Counted from the stretch's first letter, positions 1 through 12,638 are shown. The stretch: DNA of 64,000 bases from Cycas panzhihuaensis (GCA_023213395.1 CM041465.1:76639741-76703740), one strand, 5' to 3'. Numbers and translations: made by a program. Notes: generated from the letters alone by a model not told the origin.

Positions 1-2600
1 GGATAGTGACTTATAGCATAGGAGATTTGGACACCTCAACTATAGTAGTTTAGACCTAATGAAAATAATGGATATGGTTAATGGGTTGCGTAACATTAAA
101 GTGGATAAAATCATATGTGAGGGATGCTTACTTGGTAAACAACATAGGGAAAGCTTTCCTGATTTTAGCTATTGGGCAACTGGTTTACCTCAGCTAGTCT
201 ATATAGATATCTATGGCCCTATGGATATCCCCTCATTAATAGGTGCACATTATTTCATTACATTCATTGATAACTACACTAGGAAGATGTGGGTACAAAC
301 TGGTGTAATAAAGTAGGCACAAACTTCTCTCTCTAAGATCTAATAATGGGAGAGAATTCATCTTCAACAAATTTAAGGTATACTATGTGCATCATGGGAT
401 CAAAAGGTAACTCACCAATCCCTACACCCTATAATAAAATGGTGTATCCAAAAGGAAAATTTGCACTGTTATAGAAATGGCAAGGTGCATGTTGAAGGAT
501 AAAAACTTGGGCCATGAGTTTTAGGAAAAAGTAGTCCATACATTCATTTACCTCCTCAAGTGGTGCTCCACCAAAGCCTTAAGGTGGAAGACACCTAAAG
601 AAGTTGGATTGGCTATAAGCCAAACATATATTATTTATGAGTTTTTGGGTTCCTAGCCTATACAAATATTCCTAACCAAAGAAGATCTAAATTAGATGAG
701 CATATTATTAAGTGTATATTTCTTGGCTATAATGAAATTTCAAAATCATATAAAGTCTATAATCCAAAGTCAAAAAGGGTCATGGTGAGTAGAGATGTAA
801 AGTTTTTAAGAAGAAGTTTGTTATCACGATAATTAAGAAAAGAGGAAAGAAGTAATAATCAATTTTGATAAGTCCACCAAGTCAAAATATGTGCTTCCTA
901 TGTTTTACTCTAGATGAGTCATCAATGAACCAAGTAGGGAGGGAACCTCTTCAGAACCTCCACCACAAAGTCTATCGAAATGGGTTTAAAGGAATCATGA
1001 TATAGGCAACATTTTGGATAATAATCAAAGGTCCACTCGCTTACATAGGGTAAACTTTTCCCTCATGAGCAAAGTTTTGGAGTCCCATAAGCCTCAAACC
1101 TTTGATGAGACCAATACACATACTTCTTGGAGAAAGGTAATGGAAGATGAATATCACTCCATTATTAAAAATGATACTTGGGAATTGGTTAACTTACCTC
1201 CCAATAAAAGAGCAATTAACACTAAGTGGATCTATAAAACCAAGTTCTGATCTGATAGATCAATTGATAAATATAAAGCTAGATTGGTCACCAAAGGTTA
1301 TGCCTAAAAAGAAGGCATTGATTACAATGAGATATTTGCCCTGATTACTCGAATGGAAACTATTTATATGATGATGAGTTTAGCAATTCAAATGGGATGG
1401 AAAGTTTATCAAATAGACATAAAAAGTACTTTCCTCAATGGCTACATTGAAGAGGATATCTATGTCTCTCAACCCCTTAGTTTTGAAGTCAAGGAGGAAG
1501 AAAACAAAGTGTACAAACTCAAAAAGGTACTTTATAATTTGAAATAAGTACTTAAGGCATGGTATTCCCAAATTAACAAATATTTTAGAGATCAAGGATT
1601 TGAGTGGTCTTAATTAGACCCAAATCTCTACATCAAAATTAAGGGAGATGCTATCTTAATTATAGGACTCTATGTAAATGACCTTGTCTACACTAGAAAT
1701 GACTCTCATCTTTTATGATACTTTAAGGAAGCCATGCATAAGGAATTTGGAATGATATATTTAGGATTAATGCATTACTTCCTAAGTTTAGAGGTATGGC
1801 AGGATAAGAATAGAATCTTCATCTCCCAAAGAAAATATACCTTAGATCTACTACAAAAGTTTAGGATGATCGACTACAAATTATTAACAACTCTAGCAGA
1901 AATAAGAATTAAGCTTTTTAAATCAGATGGCTTTACACTTATTAATCCTGCACTCCATAGATAGTAAATTAGAAATTTGATCTACTTAACATCCACTCGA
2001 TTAGACATAATGCATTCAGTCAGTGTTATATCTAGATTTATGTAAGACCCAAAGACTACTCATTGGAAAGTAGCCAAAAGAATTCTGCGTTATCTTAAAG
2101 GTACTTCAAAATATGATTTATACTATAAAGCTTCATCAAATTTCTGGTTGACAGGTTATACAGATTCAGATTGGGCAGGTGACATTAACAATAGAAAATT
2201 AACTTCAGGTTATAATTTCAATATGGGTTCGACAATTATAGCTTAGAGCACTAAGAATCAAAATATAGTTTCTCCATCTATAATTGAAGTAGAATATAAA
2301 GTAGCAGTCACTAGTGCATGTGAAATAGTATGGTTGAGAAGATTATTACAAGCCTTTCAGCTAGAACAAAAAGGGCCTATAAGAATTTGTTGTGATAATC
2401 AGAGTATAATATTGATGAAAAAGAACCTGATATTTCATGATAGAATGAAATATATTGAGACACAGTATCATTTTATTTGAGAGCTAGTACAAGTAAGAGA
2501 AATTGAATTGGTATATTGTAGCACCGAAGATCAAGTAATAGACATCTTCATGAAAGTATTGGGTAAAATAAAATTTTAGAAATCCAGAGACAAGTTGGAG
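1..2600 (+). pseudogene. copia pol remnant (INT-RT-RNase H), element A
   Basis: Decayed polyprotein. The longest open pieces are 59-316 (GAG-pre-integrase and start of the integrase core), 1014-1250 (start of the RT domain), 1353-1547 (QIDIKSTFLNGYIEEDIYV region) and 1734-1964. RNase H follows at about 2155-2580, with the GYTDSDWAGD and KYIETQYHF type motifs. Several stops lie in frame. One is a TAA where the sister copy C at 56404-56430 still reads LKQ, as expected for CAA to TAA. The integrase segment between about 316 and 1000 is compressed, with frame changes. It cannot make a working protein. Confidence 0.92.
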
Positions 2601-2630
2601 GTTTTATATATTAACCATTATACAGGAGAA

Positions 2631-2980
2631 TATTAGGATAATGCCCAATTAGCAAGTGCATGTGAGCACTTTGGGCCTCTCAATGCCACCTTGAGTCTCC
2701 CTAGGTCACCTTGGCCACCTAGCATCATCAAATAGTTGCCTATAGTTGACAAAGAGTCGTCAAACCACCTTAGGTAAGATATTCGATTATTTTTATATTA
2801 TTTTAATATTTTTTAAATTTTAAACATTGGTCAGGTTGAGGTGCTTGTCACCTCCTTAAATTTATCTATATATAAGTGGGGAATACCTCCCTAGTATTTT
2901 TTAATATTGCCATTTACATTTTAGAGATTATTTATACTTTAAAAATGATATATACTCACTTATAATCCTCATGCTCTCCA
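2631..2980 (+). repeat. 3' LTR of copia element A
   Basis: About 350 bp directly after the RNase H tail, beginning TATTAGGATAATGCC (a damaged TGTTAGG start) and ending CTCTCCA. It shares the order of blocks of the 344-bp LTR of element B: a CCTC-rich head, an AT-rich centre, a block with GAGGTGCTTGTCACCTCC, and GTATTTTTTAATATTGCC. Ends were set by comparison with B and may be off by a few bases. Confidence 0.75.
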
Positions 2981-3022
2981 TATCGAAGCCAAAAGTTTCA
3001 TGAATGAAATATTATGGGGAAG

Positions 3023-3378
3023 TGTTGGAGTTAATGTTCAATTTATATAATTGGTTATTACTAGTCCCCATCTCTCTTTGAGTATTAGTGAATATTGTAT
3101 TGTAAGCATCAATAATATTTGTGCACATATGCTTACCTATTCATATAAAAACCTATTAGATGGTTTGTAAGTTTTCATATTTGATAGGTTGGATAAAATA
3201 TGAAATTATACTATAAATCTATACTCATATATAATATAAAAATTTGAAGGATGTTCGTTATTCCACTAAATATTATGTCCTTAATTATGTGTATATTTCA
3301 TCTTTATTATACTTGATATTTATCTTATATTTCATCTTATTTATACTCATATTTTTTCCATTATGAATGTTCAGCACA
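3023..3378 (+). repeat. possible copia LTR beside element A
   Basis: Begins TGTTGGAGTTAATGTTC, directly after a purine run (ATTATGGGGAAG) that resembles a polypurine tract. The start is very like the LTR at 40690 (TGTTGGGGTTAATGTTC). A plausible CA end is at 3377-3378. No second copy or flanking duplication was found, so element A may have landed just upstream of the 3' LTR of another copia copy. The end is a guess. Confidence 0.35.
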
Positions 3379-3399
3379 CAATTTAAATTTCTAACAATG

Positions 3400-4640
3400 G
3401 TAAATAGGAAATGATGATGCATTCAAGCTAAAATGCTAGTGAGAGATAATTCAAGTTAATATTCTAGTGTTCTAGTAATTTTGAGCCATTGTTTTATTAA
3501 TTTTAGGCCATCATTTTGAAAGAATTCAAGGAATTGATTTGAAGAGTAATAATGTCAGTTGTTCTAGAATGGTATGTGGAAAAATCACCATTCATCTTCC
3601 TAAACAGTACATAGAGAGGTTTAAAGGATTCATTCTAAAAATTAAGAAAATTATGGAATTGTTCTTAAACCATGCTTGTAGGGAATGACTTGTTGAATGG
3701 TTTAATGTTGAAAATGGAAAATGAGGTATAAAAGTGGGAAAAAGGGTTATTATTTTTCAAGACATAGTACAACATGCTATAAGAACTAGGGTTTAAACAT
3801 TTTTCTACAAAGTTATAATATTCTAAGTATAAAAATTAATGTTATAGTAGAAGTGAACCATTTAAATGGTTCAAAAGTGTTTTGTTTTGGTGAATGACTT
3901 AGTGGTATATAGTCTATGGTAAGTGTCTAACAATATATTTTTACAAACTATAGTATTTCAACAAGCAATCAAAATTCAATCCATTTTCCAAGTGTTCTTA
4001 GGTAAGAACTCAAGTATTCCATTTGTTAAAAATACTCTAAGTGTTTGTCCTTCCATTTTAAGTGTTTTGGTAGCATTAAAAATCAAGATAAGATGCTAGT
4101 TGATATTAAGTAATTGTATGTATCTTAATTGATAGAGGATTATAGATGAATGCTAGATGAATTAAAATAAGGAAGTATTAGGATAGGTTGGAAGACATAT
4201 GTCCTAATTTTGTAGATACTTTAGTATAAGGAGACCATGGAGATCATTATAGGACTAGTAGCCCAAAATTTAGATAGGGTTGAAACTTATAGTATTCTCA
4301 TATGGAATAAAAAAAGTTGCCCAAAAATAGAGAAATAACTTTGGGAAATAAGAGAAGTGAACTTAATTGAGAACTTGTCAACCTAGTATTGTTTAAGCTA
4401 CGGGCATAATTATATTTGAGGGGTGTAAAAATTAAAAATTTAAGAGATGAGGACTTGTAGTGAATAGGAAAAATGTTGGGAACAAGAATTTTATGGGAAA
4501 AAATAAATTATATATTATCCCATTAGTATGCTCACATTATTACAAGATGTGTAACAAGATATCTTACTTAACTAGAGTGAGTTTCTAGCACATATGATAA
4601 GGAAACAATTGTATGAACTTTGAAGAGAAGCTAGTCTTTA
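3400..4640 (+). repeat. diverged copy of the gypsy G1 LTR family
   Basis: This stretch aligns piecewise with about 24350-25545. Shared anchors are the repeated GCCATTGTT/GCCACCATTCC phrases, a long block around ACTATGGGCATAATTATAT (4399-4414 against 25307-25326), and GAGTGAGTTTYTRGCACATAT near 4570 and 25486. Its position upstream of the gag relic at 8169 fits the 5' LTR of G1, but its first part does not align, so a separate old insertion is possible. No coding potential was seen. Confidence 0.5.
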
Positions 4641-5447
4641 TATTGAGAAGATAAGGTCCCAACCCTTAAACTGCCACTAAGATCTAAACTATTCTTGCAA
4701 CTAGTTATAGGAATTGAAACTAAAATTTAACATGCAAGTTCTTAAAACTAGAGATAAAATAATAAAATGAACAAGAATTCCATACATCACATATACACCC
4801 GATATAACATGGTAAAACCCTAGTAGTGTGCTAGGAAACATCCACACAGGAAATGTCTTGATCTTTATTGTCAAAGAATGGAGAAAATGTATATAATCCT
4901 ATAGTAGAGTGTTCACAACAACAACAACTAGCCACCCAAGTCCTCACAGTACATTGAACACTATCAACATAATAAAAAGTACCCTAAATCGAGCTACATG
5001 AGAGGAACATCCAAGGCACATATCTTGACCATAGAATCTAGGGTATTTTGAGTGAATGACCCTGATTCTCTTTACAATTTAATATGCTTTCTAGTGCTAA
5101 ATTTTTGGGTTGGGGGCTATCACCCCCAAACCCTCTCTTTGTGAGGGGCGTTCCACTCCCCCCACACCCCCTTGGCCAAGGGGGGCTCCTGCTCCCCTTA
5201 GAACCCCCCGAGGAAGGTTTGGGGAGGAAACCGCACTACCAACATATCAAAAGTTTAGCCTCCAACCATTGTTGTCACATTACCTAACACTTTAGACATT
5301 TATCCCAATTATTGGATGTCTTATTACTCTAGTGCCCCATAATAAAGATGCCATAATAGGAAATTAGAAAAAATATAATATAAATAGTAGTGGTCCTTGG
5401 AATTCCTACATGATATCAATTTAGGTGATCTTAAAGGGTATATTTTA
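4641..5447. other. non-coding stretch with a GC-rich hairpin cluster
   Basis: No gene recognised. Between 5100 and 5240 the AT-rich background switches abruptly to G/C runs that form hairpins: a 7-bp stem with a 6-base loop at 5110-5129 (TTGGGGG/CCCCCAA) and a perfect 18-bp palindrome at 5167-5184. The open frames across it (5084-5287, 5110-5295) are proline/glycine-rich translations of these runs and are not credible proteins. Such clusters occur near DNA-transposon ends, but no terminal repeat or target duplication was found. Confidence 0.6.
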
Positions 5448-5947
5448 NNNNNNNNNNNNNNNNNNNNNNNNNNNNNNNNNNNNNNNNNNNNNNNNNNNNN
5501 NNNNNNNNNNNNNNNNNNNNNNNNNNNNNNNNNNNNNNNNNNNNNNNNNNNNNNNNNNNNNNNNNNNNNNNNNNNNNNNNNNNNNNNNNNNNNNNNNNNN
5601 NNNNNNNNNNNNNNNNNNNNNNNNNNNNNNNNNNNNNNNNNNNNNNNNNNNNNNNNNNNNNNNNNNNNNNNNNNNNNNNNNNNNNNNNNNNNNNNNNNNN
5701 NNNNNNNNNNNNNNNNNNNNNNNNNNNNNNNNNNNNNNNNNNNNNNNNNNNNNNNNNNNNNNNNNNNNNNNNNNNNNNNNNNNNNNNNNNNNNNNNNNNN
5801 NNNNNNNNNNNNNNNNNNNNNNNNNNNNNNNNNNNNNNNNNNNNNNNNNNNNNNNNNNNNNNNNNNNNNNNNNNNNNNNNNNNNNNNNNNNNNNNNNNNN
5901 NNNNNNNNNNNNNNNNNNNNNNNNNNNNNNNNNNNNNNNNNNNNNNN
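5448..5947. other. assembly gap (500 N)
   Basis: Exactly 500 unknown bases, the usual placeholder length, so the real distance between the flanks is unknown. Open frames crossing it are artefacts. Confidence 0.99.
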
Positions 5948-8160
5948 TCCTCCACCACTATACCATGAGGACTGTACTCCAAGATGAAACTCACACCTCC
6001 CTTAGTATTCGATTTCATTTAACCTTGGTCTATTTCACCAAGGCGCAGATACACAAGTCAAGAATCGATGATAAAGTCGCTTTAAACGAATCGATTTTAA
6101 TGAAAAGGCTCTTGTTCCTTTAACAACATGTAAAACAACGAAAAATTGAATGTAAACGAATGGAAATGCTCTACTTAAGTTGTTGTTGTCATACGGGTTG
6201 TGTTGATTTATGTGTCCACCTAGTGCCCAATGGCACTCTATGTGCCCAAGTGGCACTCAACGAGGTTCCAAGGTATACAACCATTAAAAATCATACACGA
6301 CGAGCCAAATCATCGAATATTGCTCGAACTGTATGTGATTATTAGCAAAATATTTAAGTGCCTTATTTGCCAAAATAGCCAAATAGCTCTGTGCCAAAAA
6401 GCATAAATGTCTTAAAAACCTCTCTTACATACAATAATATATATATATATTTTTAATGAGTTTAAAAACTAAAATTTCAAAATACAATGTATGTCAAAAT
6501 CAAATTTTCAAAGAAGCCTAAGTCTCTGTTGGGCGTATTGTACCGCCTATCAGCATGCACTTAAAAAAAATAAATGAAAATTAAAATTTGCATTTGTTGC
6601 CCTTCACCCGCACTCTCACAACATACAAAAAATTTTGAAAAATCTTATCAAACCAAAAGAAAAACACATGTTTAATTCAGGCCAAATGTACTCAGAAACC
6701 CAAAATGTTCATAACTTTTCAACAGAGTATCTGATGATGCTATATCTATCCCAAATGATGATTTTACTTGTGAGGTCCAAAACATATTATAAGATAAAAA
6801 CTGCCGATTTTTTTTAGATCCTAGATTTTTAAATTTGGGCGTGGTCGATAAAATGCGTTGTTTGACCCTTAATTTCAAAATCTCGGCCGCCCAAAGAGAT
6901 AAAAGTGGTAGAAGCCAAACGCACCTACTAGTGACATTTCGTACATTCCTGCACTTTGAATTTTTAATCGCATCATATAATAATGTAAAATTACGCATAA
7001 AAGATCCGACAACTTGATCTTTACTCGTATTCCTTTTAACTGAACACCGATTTTTTCTTCTCGCAACTTAGAACTGATTTTTTATACTTTCACAAAAATG
7101 AAATTAAAAATAGGTTTAAAATGCCGATTTAGAATTCAAAAAGATTATTGAAAATTATTATAAGCATGAGTTAAATTCTTGTGCTCTTTTAGTCTCGCAA
7201 AATATGTTGCTTTTGGGGCCAATTACACCTTCCTCTTATCTCGTAAATAAATAAAGGTATCAACATACAATTTTGTACTAAAATCTACTATAAAAATAGC
7301 TTTAAATGGATTTGAAAAAACTCCTAACTCTTCACTTCACATGAATGGTGAATAAGAGGAGAACATACCATGGCAATCTCCAAGCAAGTGAGTGTGGCAC
7401 CAGTAATCCACCCTTTAATGGCTCTCGAAACCATTTGTTGAGAGAATAGATCTAGGAATCGGTAGTGCACTAACACTACACAATGCTGTAAATAGTGGAG
7501 ACAAGCATGTTGTAATGTACTTAATAAGAGAAATGCTAATAGCCTTGAACTTAAAGAATAGAAGTGTAGAATATATGATCACTTTCCATGTAATTTCACT
7601 TATATAATGAGAATGCTCATTAAAGTTTAGAATTTGAGTTTTCCTCCCAATGACATTCAAATGAGATTCCATGAAATTACAATGAAATGAATTTATCTCA
7701 TTTCACTCTAAGTGACTTAAGCATAGTCACCTCGCTTACCCTAAAGTTATAAACATAAGCAAGTGACTTTTATCTAATTCTAACTTTATGAAAATGAGCC
7801 ATGTAACATTAACATCGCCGGCCACTTATATGTTAATTTTTTCCATCGATTTTTCAAGATGTAGGACCACCAATTACAATTCAACATATATAAATTAATG
7901 TTAACTAGTTGTTAACTATTTGGGCTTCTATAAGCATCCAATAACATCTTATTTGCTTAATTAGTTATTTGCTTAGACACTAAATTAGTTAAGCATTGTA
8001 AACTCTCGACTAAATTTTCTTCATATTATAAGTTGAATGCCACCATTGTAAATTGAACATTGTTATAAACTAATAACTCTAATCTATAAATTGAATAGTG
8101 TTATAAATTGATCATTATAACTTGTAGATTGATCGCTGTGTTATAAACTAGATGCTATTG
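5948..8160. other. no recognisable gene; probable G1 leader or old repeat
   Basis: Short open frames on both strands (for example 6035-6256 and 6672-6998, minus) show no motif I know and look like chance. From about 7990 to 8160 a 15-20-base phrase of the type TATAAATTGATCAT recurs in diverged form, a decayed short tandem array. By position this would be the stretch between a gypsy LTR and gag, but I cannot prove that. Confidence 0.55.
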
Positions 8161-8168
8161 AAAACCAA

Positions 8169-10390
8169 ATGCTATCGATGACTAGTAGTTTATTGCAACA
8201 ACACCTCAATAATTTGGGATTTGATGGCACAATAGATGTCATTCAAAGATCAATACCTTTTCAAAACATGATAGCAATCAAAGGAATTATAAACAAAGAT
8301 GGTAGTCAATGGCAATTTCCATGCATCTTAAGGGGAGTTCCATTGTGTAGTACAAAAAGAGTAGATTGGTTAACTTTGGTAGACATAACATCGAAATTCT
8401 AACAAAGGTTCCAAAAGCTAAGGGCTACAACAATCAAGTAGTTGATCAAGCCCAAGGATGTTAGACAAAATGCTAAGAGAGTCTATTTTAGATTACAAAA
8501 GTCAAATGACAATCATTACAAAGAATATGACTAATGGTGAGAAGGTATTGAACTATCAAATGTAGACATATTTTGTTGAGGAATTATCAACAAAACTATA
8601 TGGCACACTATAGCAACACTAATTGAGAATCACCCTAGCAAAAGACATGGTTGAAGTGAAGATCAATAGTGATGAAGGAAGCTCAAATCAAGACAACATG
8701 TTGGACATGCTACGTGATGAAATCAAAAAGTTGGAGTGGAGAAGACCTGCCATGCTATTGGGACGTTAGAAGAAAATTCTAAACTAGAAACCCTAAGGCA
8801 AAAAATTATAAAATTAAAAATAACTTAGCCCAAGCCTAGAAGAAGCCCATGGGAATCCAAAAATGAGGCAAAACCCATGAATTAAGGCATGAAGACAAAA
8901 AGGAAAAGCAAGAATGAAGAAAAGTGGTGTCCCACCTACAAGGCCTCCACACACAATTTTAGAGACTATTGTTATAATGGCCATTGAAATAACACTTGGG
9001 GGAAAGGGAAGGATTGAGGAGGTGAAACTAAATTAATTCACTCATCAAAGGTGGCACCTAACCCATAAAAAAAGGAAAAAATTAGTGGATCAATGCACGC
9101 TTTTGCTTAGAATTCAAACACGAGAGATCTAAGCGTTTGTACAAAACGTCAATAATGACAATGCACACATCATAAGTGTGGACAAGCAATCACAATTCTA
9201 TAAATTGCCCAAACAATCTCATGGCTAGCAACATAACTACAATCATGTTGGACCTATAAAGAATGTTAAAATATGTCAAGTCAAGAAAGGAGAAGCACCC
9301 AAGCAAAGTCCACAAGGATAAAAGTCGATTACCCTAGTATGAAGGTGAAATAAACCACTTTGTAAAGAACTAAGAAAGCACTTGAAGATATTACCAAAGA
9401 AGTACATGCAAATTGTCTCACACTATTGAAGCTTGAAATTAAGCAAGTATATAAGAGAAGGGGGTCAATGAAGCCCACCCAACAATAACACACCTAATCT
9501 CCACCAACTAGAGGTGTCAAGGAAACCAAAATCAATAAACTCATTCATCGAATATCAAAATAAAACATCCCAAAACACTTAATTGAAGCATCTAGCAAAA
9601 CAATTGTAAAAGATGATACCATTAACTAAAGTTAACTAAAGTCATTTAGCGATTGAAGATAAAAGCTCTCAACTCGAGAATCGAATGGAATAGTACAAAG
9701 TGTAAACAAGATCCTTCTATTAATCAATGAAGATCATAAAGTTGCTATGGTAATTATAGGAGAAACCAACAAAGAAGTAATCACAGACAAAGGTTTTGTT
9801 ATAAGCATGCTTTGGCTGCACTCCAAAAACACTAGGTTGTCCACAAATGGTTGCAACAACTTATTCGATCAAGCTCACCAATGAAATACAAACCAACCCA
9901 TGGGAGTAGTTCCCAACTTAAAAGTCAACATACTAGGAAGAGAAGTAACCCTAGAATTAATAATTATCAAAACAATCAAGGGAATAGTGTCCTATCCAAT
10001 GCTACTAGGAAGGCCATGGTTGTATGAGATAGATTACCTCTAAAATTGGAAGCACAAAACCTTTAACTCATTACATGATGAGAAAATAACATCCATGCCA
10101 ATGATGAATAAAAGAAACATAATTGAAATCATACCCAACAAGGATCCAATAGTACCACTGCAACTGAAAAGACATCCAACTCATTTGATGAAACAACTAC
10201 ATTTGAACATAGAAGAAGTGATCACTATGAGTAATCCCTATGAAAAGGAGCCAAACTATTATGGAGAGCTCCATCTTGATTTAAACTTTGAGGGAGGTGA
10301 TACAAATACCTACCTAAGAAATTAGTTGCAAGGAGCATATAAAGCAGATGGGCCTAAGGCTGGCTATTATAATATGAAAATTGACCCCAA
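8169..10390 (+). pseudogene. Ty3/gypsy gag-protease remnant (element G1)
   Basis: Fragmented by many stops. Seen in order: an open piece at 8169-8402 with no known motif; a gag-like stretch near 8640-8760 (DEIKKLEWRRPAML); a CCHC-like relic near 8930-8990 (WCPTYKASTHNF, then YCYNGH); and the C-terminal part of a retropepsin near 9960-10030 (YPMLLGRPWLYEID), a hallmark of plant gypsy protease. The following open piece at 10095-10325 ends with EPNYYGELHLDL, which recurs as EPNFYGELPSE at about 28034-28065 in element G2, linking the two families. No RT was found between here and the integrase tail at 23866, so G1 carries a large internal deletion. Confidence 0.7.
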
Positions 10391-10391
10391 C

Positions 10392-10414
10392 AAAAATCAT
10401 AATAAAGGATTTAA
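10392..10414 (+). repeat. 5' target-site duplication of the SINE
   Basis: A 23-bp direct repeat matching 10646-10668 with one mismatch (ATAATAAAGG against ATAGTAAAGG). Confidence 0.9.
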
Positions 10415-10645
10415 CCTGCATAGGCTAGCGCAATGGTATTAAAGGTAGGGTCTCACCCCTGAGACCCAAGTTTGAGTCTTGTCGAAGGCAAATGCTTGTT
10501 TGGGGGCTTCTAAGGTGGCGGTCTTTTGCTAGTGCTAGGCACGAAGGTGTTTGGGTTTTCCTAATAGTGCAAATTATGAGTGAAAGATACTACCCTAGAG
10601 AAGTAGTGGTGATTGTAACGATGCTGACACCTCTAGGTGATCTAA
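10415..10645 (+). mobile_element. tRNA-derived SINE
   Basis: About 231 bp bounded by a 23-bp target-site duplication. An RNA polymerase III box A sits at 10426-10436 (TAGCGCAATGG, a full match to TRGYNNARNNG). A box B sits at 10469-10479 (AGTTTGAGTCT, one change from RGTTCRANTCY). The spacing is that of a tRNA head. The body has no open frame and ends at an A-rich junction. It lies inside the G1 gypsy relic. It moves only with a LINE's machinery in trans; whether the nearby LINE is its partner is unknown. I did not find a second copy in the window. Confidence 0.85.
10426..10479 (+). promoter_or_regulatory. internal Pol III promoter (boxes A and B) of the SINE
   Basis: Box A at 10426-10436 fits the consensus at every constrained base. 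Box B at 10469-10479 has the usual C replaced by T, a typical decay change at a methylated site. Confidence 0.8.
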
Positions 10646-10668
10646 AAAAATCATAGTAAAGGATTTAA
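10646..10668 (+). repeat. 3' target-site duplication of the SINE
   Basis: Second copy of the 23-bp repeat at 10392-10414, one mismatch. Confidence 0.9.
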
Positions 10669-10831
10669 AAGTATAAATAATCATCAAAATAGAAGGGGAC
10701 ATTGCCATGCAAATGGTAAAAGCAAAAACTTAGGCATTGTCAAGATGAAAGTCCTAAGGAAAATTGAATGGACGTTAACAACCACAATTCCCCAAGTTGC
10801 AGCAAGAAATTGGTGGATCAATCAAGGGATA

Positions 10832-10845
10832 ACAAGAATGAAACA
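10832..10845 (+). repeat. 5' target-site duplication of the LINE
   Basis: ACAAGAATGAAACA, repeated as ACGAGAATGAAACA at 23852-23865 directly after the LINE poly(A). One mismatch in 14. Confidence 0.75.
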
Positions 10846-11489
10846 CCATTATTGCAGATAATGCTTTTGTTCCTTGAATTTTATTTGAATGTATGATATT
10901 GCTCTGCTAGGGTTTAGAGTCGGCGGTGGCGACCTACGTGCTTCTCTAGAGTTTGTTTCACTATGAGGACAACAGAGCCTCCACAATGGGACAATGGAGG
11001 GTGAGACCTTCTCAGAACTGTGTTTTTATCTCTTTTGAGCGATAAGGGGCATTTACCAAAGATACTCTTCTCTCCGAGTTGGGTTTAGATATTCATTCTA
11101 AGAGGTAGATGCAAGGAAGCGAGGCTCCCGGTGAGAAGCGTACATATTTGTAGTCTCAGTATCAAGTTCATGGTTGCCGAGTCAACAAAGGAGTCTCGTG
11201 GAGTGGTTAGACAATTTGCTCTTGCTTGTCATTGCAGAAAAGGCACTTGATCCCACTAGAGGGAGAGAGAGGTTTCCAAGGATTGTTGGCAAGATACTGC
11301 TTCGGGTGAGGGCTTCACTTTGACCTCAAAGAGTAAGATGAATCAATTTTTGAAGTAATTCTTATGATTTTTCAAAATAATGGAGGAAGCTTTGTGTTTA
11401 ATCTAATATGGATAATAATCAAAATTCATCCCTCGACAGTCTCATAAACAAACACAAAACCTTAACCAAATCCATAATCTAAACAAAGG

Positions 11490-12638
11490 AAAATCGTATC
11501 TAGAGGCCTTGAGAAATGAACAAGAAATAGAATCCTTTGACATAAACCCCATTATGAATGAGGATATGATTTGAATATCCATTCCAAAGAGATTGTTCGA
11601 TCGTATAGAGAGGCAATCGGGAGAACTTCCTAGTTGGGCCCTTTTCTGGCCCTAGACTTGAAATGGACCCTATCAAGAAATGGGTGGGGCAAAGATGGAA
11701 GTTGAAAGGGTCGATGGAGGTCATAGCACTCCCAAAGGGATTCGTGCTTTTTAAATTCATGTACCAAGAAGACATGATAAATGTCTTACTCAGATCACCT
11801 TGGATGATGGGGAGGAAAGCGGTCCTCATGGAGAAATAGCATTCGGACCTCGATCTAGTTGAAGGATCTATCAAGCAAATCCCTCTTTGGGTACAGCTCC
11901 CTGGCTTTCCCATTACAAGCCTGGGATATGGACGTTATAAACGAGATAGCTAAGGTTATTGGCCCTCTTTTGGCGGTGGATTTAGCCACTAAGAATAGGA
12001 GCAAATTGGTGAACGCAGATTCTCACTTTGGCCAGAATGTGCGCCCTTCTCAAAGTGTGAAAATTGAGGGGGAAGGATGGAGCAGAGACTAGAAAGTAAT
12101 GTACGAACTTGAAAATATTAGATGTATAATTTGTAAATGCTTGGGCCACCTTTCTCAAAACTGCCCTAGAGCACTAAAGACAAAGTCTGAGGTGATCCAT
12201 GAGGGTGATAAGGGCAAGGACAGCGACAAGCAAGGTAGCCATCTAGGGGCTCTTGATGAGGGGAAGAGGATAGAAGAAGGTTTAACAGAAGATGGAAAGG
12301 AGCTAGAGTTGGATGAGGAAGATACCCTTCTTGAAGATGGGGAGGAAGAAGGGAGGGAGGGGGATAGGATGAGTACCCTCCCAGCTTATGACCAAACTCA
12401 AATGGAAGAGATTGAGCTTGTCAACAAGGATAAGGAGACCCTAATAGGGGAGAAGGTTGCCTCCCAAAACGAAGGCCCAACCCCTGCACATAGACAAGAG
12501 GAGCAAGGAAAACCTGAGAGGGTATGGAAAATCAAAGATAAAGGGAATCAAGAGGAACACAAGGACCTGGAACAATTCAAAGGTCCAGATTTTGAAAGTG
12601 AAAGGAGGGTTGGTAGGCCCCCTCTGAGGTTGCTGTGA
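11490..12638 (+). pseudogene. LINE ORF1 (DUF4283 / CCHC RNA-binding protein) remnant
   Basis: In plant L1 elements ORF1 coats the RNA and takes part in the ribonucleoprotein. Here a DUF4283-like stretch is readable with frame changes at about 11680-11950: WGKRWKLKGSMEV, then ALPKGFVLFKF, then PLWVQLPGFP. The open piece 11859-12092 follows in part. The last piece, 12099-12638, holds a clean CX2CX4HX4C zinc knuckle (CIICKCLGHLSQNC) and then a long acidic, Glu/Lys-rich tail without known fold. Stops separate the pieces, for example TAG at 12090 where a tryptophan codon is likely. Confidence 0.85.

Larger units (their letters stand above)
1..2980 (+). mobile_element. Ty1/copia element A, 3' part (5' end outside window)
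   Basis: The window opens inside copia pol and runs through integrase, reverse transcriptase and RNase H to a 3' LTR. Seen in order: the GAG-pre-integrase motif (RFGHLNYSSLDLMK-like, then EGCLLGKQHRESF), the start of the integrase core (DIYGPMDIPS), the reverse transcriptase and RNase H, and the LTR. The sequence is close to elements B (41519-50800) and C in this window, so it belongs to the same broad copia group. The 5' LTR and gag are not visible, so no target-site duplication can be tested. Confidence 0.93.

Noticed and set aside
5397-6123. ORFs of about 195-232 codons across the N run
   Set aside because: Almost all codons are unknown bases of the assembly gap.
8169-8402. Possible separate host gene at this ORF
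   Set aside because: It is followed by gypsy gag and protease text with stops; best explained as part of G1.
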